DNA of 64,000 nucleotides from Epichloe hybrida (Eukaryota; Ascomycota; Sordariomycetes; Hypocreales; Clavicipitaceae): assembly GCA_019022495.1 (NCBI GenBank), contig JAFEKR010000003.1, forward strand, positions 1,860,001 through 1,924,000, written 5' to 3'. Numbering within the stretch: the first letter of the stretch is position 1; every line of letters begins with the position of its first letter. The translations under genes were made by a program, and so were the position numbers. Below the pieces are notes generated by a model. The model made no database searches and had not been told where the DNA came from. It worked only from the letters and a program-made list of their open reading frames with translations. Shown here one piece after another: positions 21,701 through 33,539 of the stretch.

Positions 21701-24697
21701 ATGGCGGAACCTCTCCAAATACCACCGAGCAGCTTCCAGTCTCGCGAACCTTCGCTGGGTCGAAGGCCAAAGAGACTACTTAATCCTATAATAGAAGAGG
21801 ATAGTGATGATGGACAGGCTCAGAACATAGCGATGGACCAGCAAAGGAGACGAGGCGATACGTCGCATTTAAAGATCGAGGCTTGGTTGTCGCCAATGAG
21901 CGATCACTTCCCGACGCCAAGGGGAATGCATTATCTTTCGGCTCCCGTCCTTCCATCATCACCTTCCACGGTATCAGGAGATGGCAGCTCGCCGACGACA
22001 ACCTCCACAAACATGTGGAATCGAGCTAGTATTGCAACGGAGAACACCGAGTTTGAGGACCTCTATGATGTACCGGAAGAGGCAGACGACGACGACGACG
22101 ACGACGACGCCCTCTCACGATACTTTCAACGGTCCTCGATTGGAAGGACTTCTCACAACCAGGCCGTAAATCAACCGATACCGAAACAGCCTACTCGTCT
22201 GGCGATTCCAGACAAAGCCATCAATCGTCCGGACGAGCCTTGGTCTGCAGTCGATGAGCTCAAGAAGATCACCTCGCCAGTTCCCGTTACTCCGTCTGCA
22301 CAACTTCCCATGTTGCCAGCTCAGGTGGACTTTATGGGAAAGCAACAAGCTCTCGATATCCCAACCATGTCTGCGCCTCCTTCTCTCGATGGCAGTCTGT
22401 CGTCTGAGCAACTCGCTGCAATGAGCGCGCCACCAACACCAGTAATTGGAAACGACGAGGACAAGGCCGAGGAAAACTGGACGGGTGTCCGTCTTCAGCC
22501 CGAGGCTCTTGCAACCCTGCAAGCTCTATCCGGCGGAGAGGAGGATGCTCACGAGCATGCGTCTCAAGTCATCGATGTTTCCATGACGACATCCCAGCCA
22601 AAAACTGAGATGCAACAGCAATCACTGCGTTTGGTAACCAGCTTCACGTCGTCCCATACTACCCAGGGGAGAATCTTTGCGCCCAGTCCGAACCGACAAT
22701 CCCTTGCTGGCTTGACCAAATTGGACATTCCATCTCCTAGTGGCTTCTTTCTGGGGTTGTCCCCTCGAACCAGAACTACTTGGCACCCGCCAACCCAATC
22801 TCCCGCGGATATGCCACCACCGACTTCCACCACTGCTGAGCAGTTTTATCGATGTCCATGGAATATTGATACTTTAGTGCCACCCGTCCCCAGGCGTCCC
22901 GACTCAGCTGAGGGCTTCTATCGGAGTCTCAACAATTCTTCAGAACCTGTTGAGCAGGTTATTGAGGTGAGAGATGATGGTGATGATGATCTCACAGACG
23001 GCATGCCCACAGCCAGACCGACAATTCAGCACCAGGATTCCAATGATTCCAGAGACGCTATCAAGCCACCCGCGGCGCCCGAGGCTGACGAGGCACCGAC
23101 TGAGATTGTCGTCGATTACGATCCCAATTACGCTCGGAAGCAGCAAAAGGAGGCTCTGACTAATTTGGGCCGCACCGAGCTTTGGTTGTTGGCGCAGAGA
23201 GCCTACCTGAGAGGCGTAGGCGTAGGTGGTGAAGACGACAGCGCCGCCCTCAAGAATATCGAAGAATCTCCCACTGGTGAGGACGAAGCTGAGACTAAAG
23301 TCGATCAGAGTCTTCAAGTCAAAAAGAAGGTTGTGCGATTCTCCAATGTCATCCCCACCACCTCGCAACCCAAGTGCTTGCCCTCCAACCTCTTGCGACA
23401 AGAGTCTGCCTATTATCGAGCTTTCCAAGACTACATAGTCCGGACGCAGCTCCGAGATGTGTTCGTACAGCAACTTTCTCGCTTCGAGGCTCTTCAAGCT
23501 CAGCGCACAGCACTTCGCGAAACCCACCGCAACCAGCTCCTCGGCAAGTATCAGCTGAGTGTCGTCCCCCAGTCAGCCAAGAAACGACTTAGTGCCAACG
23601 TGGCCCGCGGCGACCTCGTTCTCATTGACGACCCGGGGAAGTTGCGCAAGGAAAAGGAGTACGAGGCCATGAACCAGATGACTATTCCAACTTGGCACGT
23701 TGCAGCACTCAAGTTTCTCAACGGTGGACGTCTCATCTCGGCACCAGTGACGAAGAGACTAGCTCGCCTTTCCCACATGGCACCAGGCAAGGAGGGCATA
23801 GCTCGCGATCGAGCGAGGATCCTTGATCTCGGGGGGCAATCCACGTGCGACTGGGCGTGGCACTGCGCCTTGCAATACCCCAACACCAAGATCTACACGG
23901 TCACCACCAAAGCCATACGCCAGCTGTCAAACTCCAATATTCGCGGTCCACCGAATCACCGCCAGGTGGCGGTGAAACGGCTTGCAAAGCTTCCGTTTGC
24001 CGACGACCATTTCGACCTGGTCTCCGCTCGTGAGCTTCACGGGATTCTCAAGTTTGTCGGCGAGAATGGCGAAGACGAGTGGGAGAGCTGCCTGGGTGAG
24101 TGCATGCGGGTGCTCAAGCCTGGCGGCTATCTGGAATTTTCCATCATGGACTCCGACATCATCAATGCCGGACCGCTCGGTCTTGCCAAGAGTGTCGAAT
24201 TCGGCTTCACACTCAAGACGCTTGGCTATGACCCAAGCCCTTCCAAGCTGTGGCTCGGTAGACTGGCTCGCGCAGGGTTCGACAACGTTCGCCGTGCATG
24301 GGTTTGCCTCCCCGTTGGTGCCAAGCGCAGGATGAACACGCCTCCCACACCACCCAGGAAGGATGATGTCTCCATCAAGAGTGGGAACGTTCGCCAGATG
24401 GAAGCCATGGTCATGGGCAGCAGCGACAACATCGCCAATATCTGCAGCATCGTCGGGGGGTGGAGCTGGGAACGATGGCTCCTCCGATGTGAGATGGAAA
24501 AAGTAGCTGGTGAGATACGACTCGTCGACACGGCGACAGCAGGAGCGGCGATGAAGGAGGCGGGCAAGTGCTTGGATGGAGTCCACGCGGTGATGGAGGA
24601 GGGCAGGGGCTGCAAGGCCGGGTTCCGGATGCTCAACGGCTACGCGAGGAAGCCCACCCGGGACAGCGATTTGATCCAGATTGCATTAGCAAATTGA
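21701..24697 (+). CDS. Large fungal protein with C-terminal class I SAM methyltransferase domain
   Basis: A single uninterrupted exon of 998 codons. The first 550-600 residues are low-complexity and rich in Ser, Thr, Pro and acidic runs (DDDDDDD near residue 130), likely disordered. A methyltransferase fold follows from about residue 700: motif I is ARILDLGGQSTCDWAWHCA, the post-I strand is YPNTKIYTVTTKA, and the motif III-like block is ECMRVLKPGGYLEFSIMDSD. A helix-rich C-terminal cap (WSWERWLLRCEMEKVAGE) is typical of fungal homologues. The substrate is unknown. The motif I glycines are reduced (DLGGQS instead of GxGxG), so cofactor binding is plausible but unproven. Related to regulatory LaeA/UMTA-type fungal methyltransferases only at the fold level. 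Confidence 0.85.
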   Translation: MAEPLQIPPSSFQSREPSLGRRPKRLLNPIIEEDSDDGQAQNIAMDQQRRRGDTSHLKIEAWLSPMSDHFPTPRGMHYLSAPVLPSSPSTVSGDGSSPTTTSTNMWNRASIATENTEFEDLYDVPEEADDDDDDDDALSRYFQRSSIGRTSHNQAVNQPIPKQPTRLAIPDKAINRPDEPWSAVDELKKITSPVPVTPSAQLPMLPAQVDFMGKQQALDIPTMSAPPSLDGSLSSEQLAAMSAPPTPVIGNDEDKAEENWTGVRLQPEALATLQALSGGEEDAHEHASQVIDVSMTTSQPKTEMQQQSLRLVTSFTSSHTTQGRIFAPSPNRQSLAGLTKLDIPSPSGFFLGLSPRTRTTWHPPTQSPADMPPPTSTTAEQFYRCPWNIDTLVPPVPRRPDSAEGFYRSLNNSSEPVEQVIEVRDDGDDDLTDGMPTARPTIQHQDSNDSRDAIKPPAAPEADEAPTEIVVDYDPNYARKQQKEALTNLGRTELWLLAQRAYLRGVGVGGEDDSAALKNIEESPTGEDEAETKVDQSLQVKKKVVRFSNVIPTTSQPKCLPSNLLRQESAYYRAFQDYIVRTQLRDVFVQQLSRFEALQAQRTALRETHRNQLLGKYQLSVVPQSAKKRLSANVARGDLVLIDDPGKLRKEKEYEAMNQMTIPTWHVAALKFLNGGRLISAPVTKRLARLSHMAPGKEGIARDRARILDLGGQSTCDWAWHCALQYPNTKIYTVTTKAIRQLSNSNIRGPPNHRQVAVKRLAKLPFADDHFDLVSARELHGILKFVGENGEDEWESCLGECMRVLKPGGYLEFSIMDSDIINAGPLGLAKSVEFGFTLKTLGYDPSPSKLWLGRLARAGFDNVRRAWVCLPVGAKRRMNTPPTPPRKDDVSIKSGNVRQMEAMVMGSSDNIANICSIVGGWSWERWLLRCEMEKVAGEIRLVDTATAGAAMKEAGKCLDGVHAVMEEGRGCKAGFRMLNGYARKPTRDSDLIQIALAN

Positions 24698-24962
24698 AAA
24701 GGGTTTAAGAATGGGGGCATTTGACGAGAAGCAGGATGATGGTAATGGCGGCGTCGGCACGATGGATCGATGATGAGATGTGTTTTTGATGTTTACATTG
24801 GGTACTGCACCGTATGTTTACTGTATATGTATGTACATAAATTCTGACAACAGGTTCCTAGCCACCACTGTCTAAAAAAAGATAACCTCCGTAGGGCTGA
24901 AGGAACCACACACCTTTACTTGCTTGCTGCGGAGGCATCAGAAATGGAACATGGAATGGAAC
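24698..24962. other. 3' flank of methyltransferase gene
   Basis: 265 bp; includes a TGTATATGTATGTACATAAA stretch likely used in 3' end formation. Nothing else recognised. Confidence 0.45.
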
Positions 24963-25080
24963 TGACAGAACGGGGATTCGAACCCCGGCCACTTTCGTGA
25001 ACGGAACGCTCCGTTGAGGATGCGTAAGAACATATCTATGTACTTGAGACCGTCGCCATAGACCACTCGGCCATTCTGCC
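24963..25080 (-). tRNA. tRNA-Leu (CAA) with intron of about 36 nt
   Basis: The minus strand folds as a class II tRNA. The acceptor stem pairs GGCAGAA with TTCTGTC (one G-U). The D arm is GCCGAGTGGTCTATGGC, the long variable arm contains CACGAAAGTG, and the T arm is CGGGGTTCGAATCCCCG. The anticodon loop reads CTCAAG, giving CAA, followed by an intron up to about CGGAGCG before the 3' half of the anticodon stem. An intron directly after position 37 in tRNA-Leu(CAA) is common in fungi. One T-T mismatch at the base of the anticodon stem makes the exact intron ends uncertain by 1-2 nt. Confidence 0.88.
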
Positions 25081-25377
25081 TAGAACTCTTTCTAGGAAAA
25101 GAGCCTAACTCGCTTATTGTATGTAGCTGGCGCAGAAAGAACCACAGAAAATAATTAATGGCTTGTTGTGTGTGGCCTAGCGCCTGTCCGTTGTGGTTTT
25201 TGTCGCCCGCCCCCCCATCCGCCAAAATGTTGGATCAGTCAGCAGCAGCCTTTAATAGCGTGTGGGCCTTTCGTGCTTGAGCTTCCTCCCCAAGGCTCAC
25301 AGGCAGATCCAGTCGTGACGAAACCATCCCCCGAGGAGCGACATCACCCAAACTTCCTACTTCCTCCCCATCAAATC

Positions 25378-26403
25378 ATGTCCGGGCAGAACAACTGGCA
25401 GGAAGAGGCCATGCGCCGCCTGCGCCAGATGCAGGCTCGCGGCGGGTACGGCGGCCGACCTGGCGGTGGTCCTCCTCAGGTCCCTCGCGGAGCTGGAGGT
25501 GCCCTGGTCGGAGGAATTCTGCTGGCCGGCGGTGCGTGGCTGCTGTCGAACTCGCTGTTCAACGTGGACGGCGGCCAGCGCGCCATCAAGTACAAGAGGT
25601 TGAGCGGCGTGAGCAAGGAGATCTACAACGAGGGCACGCACATCAACATCCCGTGGTTCGAGACCCCCATTGTCTACGACGTGCGAGCCAAGCCCCGAAA
25701 CGTCGCTTCCCTGACGGGCACCAAGGACCTGCAAATGGTCAACATTACCTGCCGTGTGCTGTCGAGGCCACGGGTCGATGCGCTTCCCCAGATTTACAGG
25801 ACTCTGGGCGCCGACTACGATGAGCGTGTGCTGCCTTCGATTGTCAACGAGGTGTTGAAGAGCGTGGTGGCCCAGTTCAATGCCAGCCAGCTGATTACGC
25901 AGCGAGAGATGGTGGCTAAGCTTGTGAGGGATAACTTGGCTCGACGAGCTGCTCGCTTCAACATTCTCCTTGATGACGTTTCCCTTACGGTATGATTTCT
26001 TTCCTGCCTTTTTTTTTCTTTTTTTTTTTCTTTTTTTTTCTCGACTTGGCCAACCAGGGCACTAACGTTGGTGTCAAATTAGCACCTTGCCTTCTCACCC
26101 GAGTTCACTGCCGCCGTGGAGGCCAAGCAAGTTGCCCAGCAAGAGGCCCAGCGAGCCGCCTTCGTCGTCGACAAGGCCAGACAGGAGAAGCAGGCCATGG
26201 TTGTCAAGGCACAGGGTGAGGCTCGCTCAGCCGAGCTCATCGGTGAAGCCATCAAGAAGAACAAGGCCTACGTCGAGCTCAAGAAGATTGAGAATGCTCG
26301 CCTGATTGCCCAGCAGCTGCAGGAATCTGGCTCAAAGAACAGGCTGATGCTGGATTCGGATGGTCTGGGCTTGAACGTTTTTGAGGGAGAGGACAGCAAG
26401 TAA
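25378..26403 (+). CDS. PHB2: Prohibitin 2
   Basis: Exons 25378-25989 and 26083-26403 encode 310 aa, the usual length. The N-terminus is Gly/Arg-rich (RGGYGGRPGGGPP), followed by the membrane anchor GALVGGILLAGGAWLLSNSLF. The prohibitin/SPFH domain follows (VDGGQRAIKYKRLSGV, HINIPWFETPIVYDVRAKPR). A coiled coil (EAKQVAQQEAQRAAFVVDKA) precedes the variable tail. Phb2 forms a ring with Phb1 in the mitochondrial inner membrane, stabilising respiratory subunits and regulating m-AAA protease. The 93-nt intron has CACTAAC upstream of TTAG and a T-rich 5' part. The upstream in-frame region from 25168 is leader, not conserved coding. Confidence 0.95.
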
Positions 26404-27117
26404 GGAGGATGAAGATGGAATGGATCGACTTTGCTGGTGTGCGAGGACTTGGAAGGGGAGGGGGCGCTGCCAATGGTTCAAGGGGCGGAAACGGAACATG
26501 GGCCGGATCAGGTGGAAAACAGAAAACAATCCTCTCCACTGAAATCAATGTCTGCACTGACGGAACTTGTACTATAGTAAATATCCTGACAAGGGGGGGG
26601 TTTGCATCATGGCAGTCACTAAAAATCTCCCTTTCGATATCATCAAACTGATGGAAACCAAGCACGCGCACCTCGCAATGTCTCGTTGCTCATCATCATA
26701 CCCCTGAGTACTTGGCTCCCTTGCTGTGGCCGCCGCCACAATACTTGGTCAGATGCGCCATCTGCGTGGGCTTGTGGGTTGTCTGTTGGATGATGGCAAG
26801 TTGTGATGCCATATGGCCTGATGATTAGAGGAAATGACGAGGGGAAAAGGGGGAGTCCGGGGTTTGTTTTCCTTTCTCGTCCAGTGACCACCACGCGAAA
26901 TATTAAGTCAATACCAACCAACGGCTGAAAAGGACACCCGGTCGTTTGACGCAGCAAAAACATTGTCATGTTTCTGCCCCCGACAGCCACTGTATGTCCA
27001 TCAGATTTTCCAGTCCATCACCCCAAGCGACGTCACAGTTCAACTTGCACCTCCTCGATCAGCAAACATGTCGCGGGGATCTGAACAACGGCTGTGACTG
27101 CCGTTCTCCGCCGGTCA
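26404..27117. other. Normal-GC flank between PHB2 and the AT-rich island
   Basis: 0.7 kb without a gene; it holds a short G run near 26594. Composition is like the rest of the left arm right up to the transposon boundary. Confidence 0.6.
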
Positions 27118-27125
27118 GCGATCGG
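27118..27125. repeat. 8-bp target-site duplication, left copy (GCGATCGG)
   Basis: Identical to 37599-37606. It directly precedes the element terminus CAGAGCTTT. Confidence 0.9.
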
Positions 27126-27829
27126 CAGAGCTTTACATGTAGTGTAGTAAATGTAGTATTTTGACTTTCCTTGTAGTATGTAGTGTAGTGAATTATAGTG
27201 TAGTGTAGTATGTAGTGTAGTGTAGTAAATACTACACTACACTACAAATACTACATGTAGTGTAGTAATAAAAAAAAAGTGGGGTATTATATAGTTTTAT
27301 AATATTCCTTAGATTTTTCTTAATTAATTTAATATTAGCTGTTTTTTTTATTATAATTTAGTTATTTAGTTATAAATTCTTAAAGTTTAATATTATTAAG
27401 ATTATTAAGCTAATTATAGGTATATAGAAGCTAAATAAGGTATATTTTAGTTTATAATTATAACCTATTTTTTTCCCTTAATTATAGAGGTTACTTTATC
27501 TTAATATCTTTTTCTTTAGATTTACTATTTATTTTAGTATGCTTTTTTTACTTAAAATATAGGAATTACCCTAAAGAAATTATTTTTTATTATATATAAA
27601 TAAGACTAAAACTCTAATAATATTATATATATTATATAACTATCTTATTAATAAGAGAATATTAAAATTTAACTAATAAAGAAGTTCCTAGTAATATAGC
27701 TATCTTATTAGAATTATAAATAATTATATTAACTTTAAGGGTTTTTTTAGTAAAAGAAATAGTAAAAGTACTAAGTAAAGTTACTTAAAAAGAACTAAAT
27801 ATTTAATTTAGATTTAATAAATATATATA

Positions 27830-28330
27830 ATGAATTTTCCTTAGTATTAAAGTTATTTAAAAATAAGCTTTAAAAGTAAGTTAAATAATATAGATTATCT
27901 TTAGTTTTCTTACTTAGTAATATAGTTTTTTCTAAAAATAGGTATAAAAGTGGGTATAAAAGTGGGTCCTTATAACTATTAGTAACTTCTTTATAGCTTT
28001 CTTACTTAAATATATAATTTTTACTTTAAAAGAGAAATTTATTTAAAAGTGGGTCTAAAAGTGGGTCCTTATACCTATAGGTAACTTCTTTATAGCTTTC
28101 TTGCTTAAATATAAGATTTTTAAATAAAGGAATTTTTATAAAAGTAAGTCTATAAATAAGTCTTTATAACTATAAGTAACTTCTCTATAGCTTTCTTACT
28201 TAAATATATAATTTTTACTTAAAAGAGAGAGATTTTTATAAAAGTAAGTTTATAAGTAAGTTATTATAACTATAACTTACTTCTTTATAGCTTTCTTACT
28301 TATATATATGATTTTTACTTAAAGGAAATA
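27830..28330. repeat. About 97-bp tandem repeat inside the outer element
   Basis: The string CTTTATAGCTTTCTTACTT recurs with small changes at about 27988, 28084, 28181 and 28281. Flanking TAAAAGTGGGT/TAAAAGTAAGT blocks are in register, giving four clear units of 96-100 bp plus at least one worn copy to the left. Confidence 0.75.
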
Positions 28331-28340
28331 CTTATTAATA

Positions 28341-28345
28341 CTAAT
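28341..28345. repeat. 5-bp target-site duplication of the LTR retrotransposon (CTAAT), left
   Basis: Matches 37432-37436 immediately after the 3' LTR. Confidence 0.85.
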
Positions 28346-28562
28346 TGTAAGGGCTTAGGCTTTGCCTAAGCATTGTTTATATAGCAGTTAGAGAGGGGAG
28401 TGGTAGAAGTAGTTAGGGTAGGGAAAGGAGGCTTATATAAGTAGCTAAGGGGGTATAAGAGGTACCACTAGGGATAGCCTCTTACCCTTTCTCCTTTCTC
28501 CTTAAGTCTCTTAATACTATATTAACGCCTTATTATAGTAGCCTAAGGGCTAGTCTATAATA
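28346..28562 (+). repeat. 5' LTR (217 bp)
   Basis: Begins TGTAAGGGC and ends TATAATA; the counterpart at the 3' end finishes CATAACA, so the original ends were TG...CA. A short palindrome (CTTAGGC/GCCTAAG, 28354-28370) lies near its start. It aligns with 35333-35473 plus 37348-37431. The differences I could see are all transitions in RIP context, with no indel. Confidence 0.9.
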
Positions 28563-31500
28563 ATTAAGAGACTTCCTTTAGTCCTTTTTAATAACTACTA
28601 AAAGATATAATAGAAACACTAATAGATATATTAATAAATATAGCAGACATACTCTAACTATAAGACTAACCTAGCTAGGGGATAATAACTCCCCTATCTA
28701 ATGCTATAGCATTACTAGTAGCTTAATAAGCCTAATTTAAGACACTTTAACTTATACTTAATAAGTAAATAGTAAAACTTATATACCTCTAATAATAAGT
28801 AATTATAAATACTATAAGACCCTTAACCTAACTACCTATTATAGCCTAGCCTAATACCCTAATAGTAAACCTTACTTTACCTCCTATCTTTAACCTAGTC
28901 TTAACTATACCTAAGGTAAAATAAAAACCTATCCCTATAAGTAACTTATATAATAGTAATAAGGCCTTATTTACTATATAAAGGTTCCTAATAAAATATA
29001 AGCTATAGGTAAATAAGGACTTTATTAAAACTAATAAAAATAGGTAAATATTTATTTACTAAAACCTATTCTCTAAAGTCTAATCCTAGGTAGTTACTTT
29101 CTTTAAATAAGGTAGTATTTATAATTTTAACCTAGCTAAATTCCTAGAATACCTTAGGTCTATGTTCTTTAATTTATATAAGTAAGAGATAGCCCTTATA
29201 AAACTTAACTAGATAGAATAAGGCCTAGGGGAGCTATTTTTTATATTCTTTATTTACTTTATAAAGAAGCTCTTATTAGTAAGAGAGGATTATTAAGGGG
29301 ATAATATAAAGCTAGTAAAGCTTTAATAAGCGCTTAATAAGTGTTTAAGAGAAATTAGCATAAGCTAGGGTATTAGCTAGAGCATATAGCATATAGCTAT
29401 TATATAGTATTATAAGATTATAGTTAATATTAAGGCCCTTACTATAGAGAATAAGTACTAGTCCTAATGTAAACTATAGCTAGCTAAACCTATACCTTAG
29501 ACTAATCACAAGGGTAATATACTAATAACTAGGGTGTGCGTGGTAAGGACTTAATTAGGAAACTAGAATAGGCTAGTTAAGAAAGAGAAAGGTCTAAAGC
29601 TAGCTATAAATATATAATAGGCTAAATAGGTATTAGAAGTAAAGTTAGCTAAACACTATTAGGAGAGATATTACCTATAATATAAATCTAAGGACTACTA
29701 TATTTAGGAGTATACCTTTCTCTTACCCTATTCCCTATAGGTTAGTATTAACTTATATAAAGTAAATAAGGAAAGCGTAAATAAGGAGGTAAATATTCCC
29801 CCTATAGAAAATAAGTAACCCCTAAGCAAAGTCTTATATAAGGGTAAGGAGGCTAACTATATACTATAATATAAGATAACTATTTAAGCTATATAGAGTT
29901 AAAGCAGGATATAGTATAATATATAAACTAACCGCTATTCTTAATTCCTATACTCTTAAATATATACTATTATATTAATATCTAGATTAATTATAGTTAT
30001 AATTATTATAGTGCTATAAGTAAGTTAGTAGTAAAATAGTTTAGCCTAAAGCTTATATAGTTACTAAAGAGAAGGTATATTTAGACTATAGTAAAAATAA
30101 AAAGAAAAGAAAAGAGGGTATAGGAGAATACCTCCTTAATTACCTATATAGTACACACTAGAATAGACATTAATAGCTAGGAGTTATTAGTGTATTTATA
30201 TATTATCCTAGGCCTTATATAAGACATTATACTTAGGATACTATAGCTAGAATATTATAATATAGTTATTTATATAGTAAAATAGTAATTAGTTATTAGA
30301 GTAGTAAAGGGCTTATATATCTCTAAAGCCTTTACATATAGGGTAGAGACTTTAGTATAGGGGATTATTAGGTCCTTATATACTATAGAAGCGCGCTAGG
30401 CACACTATAGGAGGGACACTTCTATAATATTTATTACTATAAGCCTTAGGGAGATAATAATAGTACTATAGATTATAGTGCCTAAGACAAAACCTAATAG
30501 CCTAGATATGTTAACATTACCTAAGGAGTTAGCTAACTTTATAGACCTTTTTAATAAGGCTAGAGCTAATAGCTTACCTCCTTATTAGGGGTCCCTTAAT
30601 TACTATATATGCTTATATAAGAATTAGGATAAGTTTAAACTAACACTCCCTTAGGGACTACTATATAATATACTAAGGGACTAGCTTCTAGAGGTTAGAC
30701 ACTAGATTATAGACTTAATAGATAAGGGTTAGATCTATGCTAGCTTATTATTAGCTATAGCTCTAGTCCTCCTTATTAAAAAGGCTAATAGGGGTTAGTG
30801 TTTTTGCGTAAACTACTACGCTCTTAATAAGATAATAGCATAGGATTACTATTCTCTCCTATTAATTAAGGAGACACTTTATTTCTTATCCTAAGCATAC
30901 TAGTTTATAAAGGTAAATATTTATATAGCGTTTTATAAGCTATAAATTACTAAGGGCTAGGAGCACCTAATAGCGTTTTAAACTAGGTTTAGGCTATTTA
31001 AGTAGCTAGTTTACCCCTTTAGCCTAGCTAGCACACTAGTAAAATTCTAATATTATATTAATAACTCCTTAGGGGATATATTAGGGGATTTTATTATAGT
31101 ATACTTAGATAATATCTTAGTTTACTTAGGGGGATTAAGAAAAGACTATATAGCTAAGGTTTAGGTAATATTAGGCTACCTAAGGGCTATAGGGTTATAC
31201 TTAAACCTTAATAAGTCTATATTTACAATAAAGGAGGTTTAATACCTAGGATATATTATTATAGTAAGACATTTTATTTATCTAGATTTAGTAAAGGTTA
31301 TAGCTATTAGGGAATAAGTAGCCCTAATAAAACTTTAGGGGGTTTGTAGCTTCCTAGGGTTTACTAACTTTTACTATAACTTTATTAGTAACTTTTTAGA
31401 AATAGAAGCATTACTAATATAATTAACTAAGAGAAATGTCCCTTTTTAATAGGGGCCTAAAGAGAATAATGCCTTTAATAGGTTAAAAGACACCTTTATT

Positions 31501-33539
31501 ATATACTTAATACTAGTATAATAGAATCTAAATCTCCCTATAGTAGTAAAAGCTAATTATTTAGGAATAGCTATTAGAGAATGCCTTTCCTAATAAGGCT
31601 AAGATAGCGTTATATACCTAGTTACCTATTACTTCACTAGCCTTATATTCTTATAAAAGAACTATATAATTTATAATAAGGAGTTATTAGCTATTATCTT
31701 ATGCCTTAAGGCATGGTTAGCTAAGCTATAGGGCATTTCTAGTCTATTTATAATTTACATAGACTATAAGAACTTAGAGTACTTTATAACTCCTTAGTTA
31801 ATATTAAAATAGTAAGCTTAATAGGTAAACACACTTACGCTATTTAATTTTTACCTCTAGTATAAACCTAGTATATAAGCGTAATAGCCTAATACTCTTT
31901 CTTAAAGGGAGTAAGACTAGGAAGGGGTAATCTCTAGAATAGGATATATCCTATAACCTATTACTATTATATAACTCTTACTAACACTAGATAGATAGTA
32001 GGATAATAATAGCATAGCACTACTACTAGCTAGTAAAGTTCTCTTTACTACTAAATACCTTTAGATCTTATAGGACTAGGCTATTATCTCTAACCCTATA
32101 TATAGTATCTAGTTAAGGGCTATCTAGGAAGGGGCCTAGAGGTTTCCTATTAAGGTACTTATAAGGGAGTAGGTAGTAAATTATTCTATAAGTACTTATA
32201 GGGCGCTTTAGTTTAGGGGCTATACCTAGGTCTTAGCTTAAAAGCCTCTTATAATAACCCTAATATAGTAATGCCACGATTTACTAGTAGCAGGGCACCT
32301 AGGCTATAACACTATATTCTAAATCTTATAATAGTAGTTTTACTAGGATAGGATATTATAAGATATTGCTAAGTTTATCTATAACTATTACTACTATAGT
32401 AGTTATAAGAGCTATTAACATTACTAGGGCTTACTAAAGCCTTTACCTATCCCTAACTAGTTCTAGTTATAGATCTCTATTAACTTTATAATAAACTTAC
32501 TAGCACTATCCCTAGAAAAACTATAATACCTAATGGTTATTATAGATTAACTCTCTAAATTTATTTAGCTTAAGGCTATAACTTCTATAGGAGCTAAGGA
32601 ATATATAAAGAGGTTTAAAATAGTTTAGTAGTGGTTTAAGAGGTTTCCTTAATTAATTATTATAGATTATAGCTTAGATTAGTTAGGAAAGTTTTAGATA
32701 ATATTATGCTCCCTAGTTAGGATTAATTAGTTACTTTTTATATTACACTACTTATAGACTAATAGTAGCACTAAGTAAGTAAACTAAGAGATATAAGTAA
32801 TACTATATATTATAGTCTCCTTCTTATAGTTTAACTAGCTAGAATATCTAGTTACTTACTAGCTTATAATTAATAATAAGCTATTTTCTATAATAGGAGT
32901 TAGCCTAAATAAGCTATTATATAGCTATAATCTAGAGCTAGTCTAGTTACTACTAGATATATTTGCTTTTATAATAATACTAAAGGGGTAAGTAATGTGA
33001 TTTCTTAAGCACCTCTAGGAGGGTACTTATCTAGTGTAAGCTATAATAGCTTATATATAATAAAAGTAATAGGATACTATATTTACTTTATATTAGCTAG
33101 TAAAATAGTTTTAGGTTAGAGATAAGGTATAGCTTTTACTTAAAAATATTAAAACTAACTACCTCTTATAGAAACTTAATTAAGTAGTAGTAAAGTATAT
33201 AGTTATAAAAGTCCTAATACTACTTATAGTATAGCTTAATATCCTAAGAGGCATTTACCTAGTATTCTATATAAACCTTATTAAATATACTATAAAGGAC
33301 CCTCTCCTTAGTTAAAAGCTCTAAGACTCCTATCTAGGACTAGAATAAGTCCTAGTAAAGGGTAATAATAAACTTATTAAGGAATATTAGGTTAAGCAAA
33401 TCCTAGTGGCTTAAAATACCCTAGGCTAGGGGAAGAGATATAATATACTTATTAAGTAAGTAAGCTATATATAGCCTATATAGGAACTATTAGAGAACAT
33501 AGTATAAATATAAGCCCTTAATAAGTTTAAGGTAAAATA

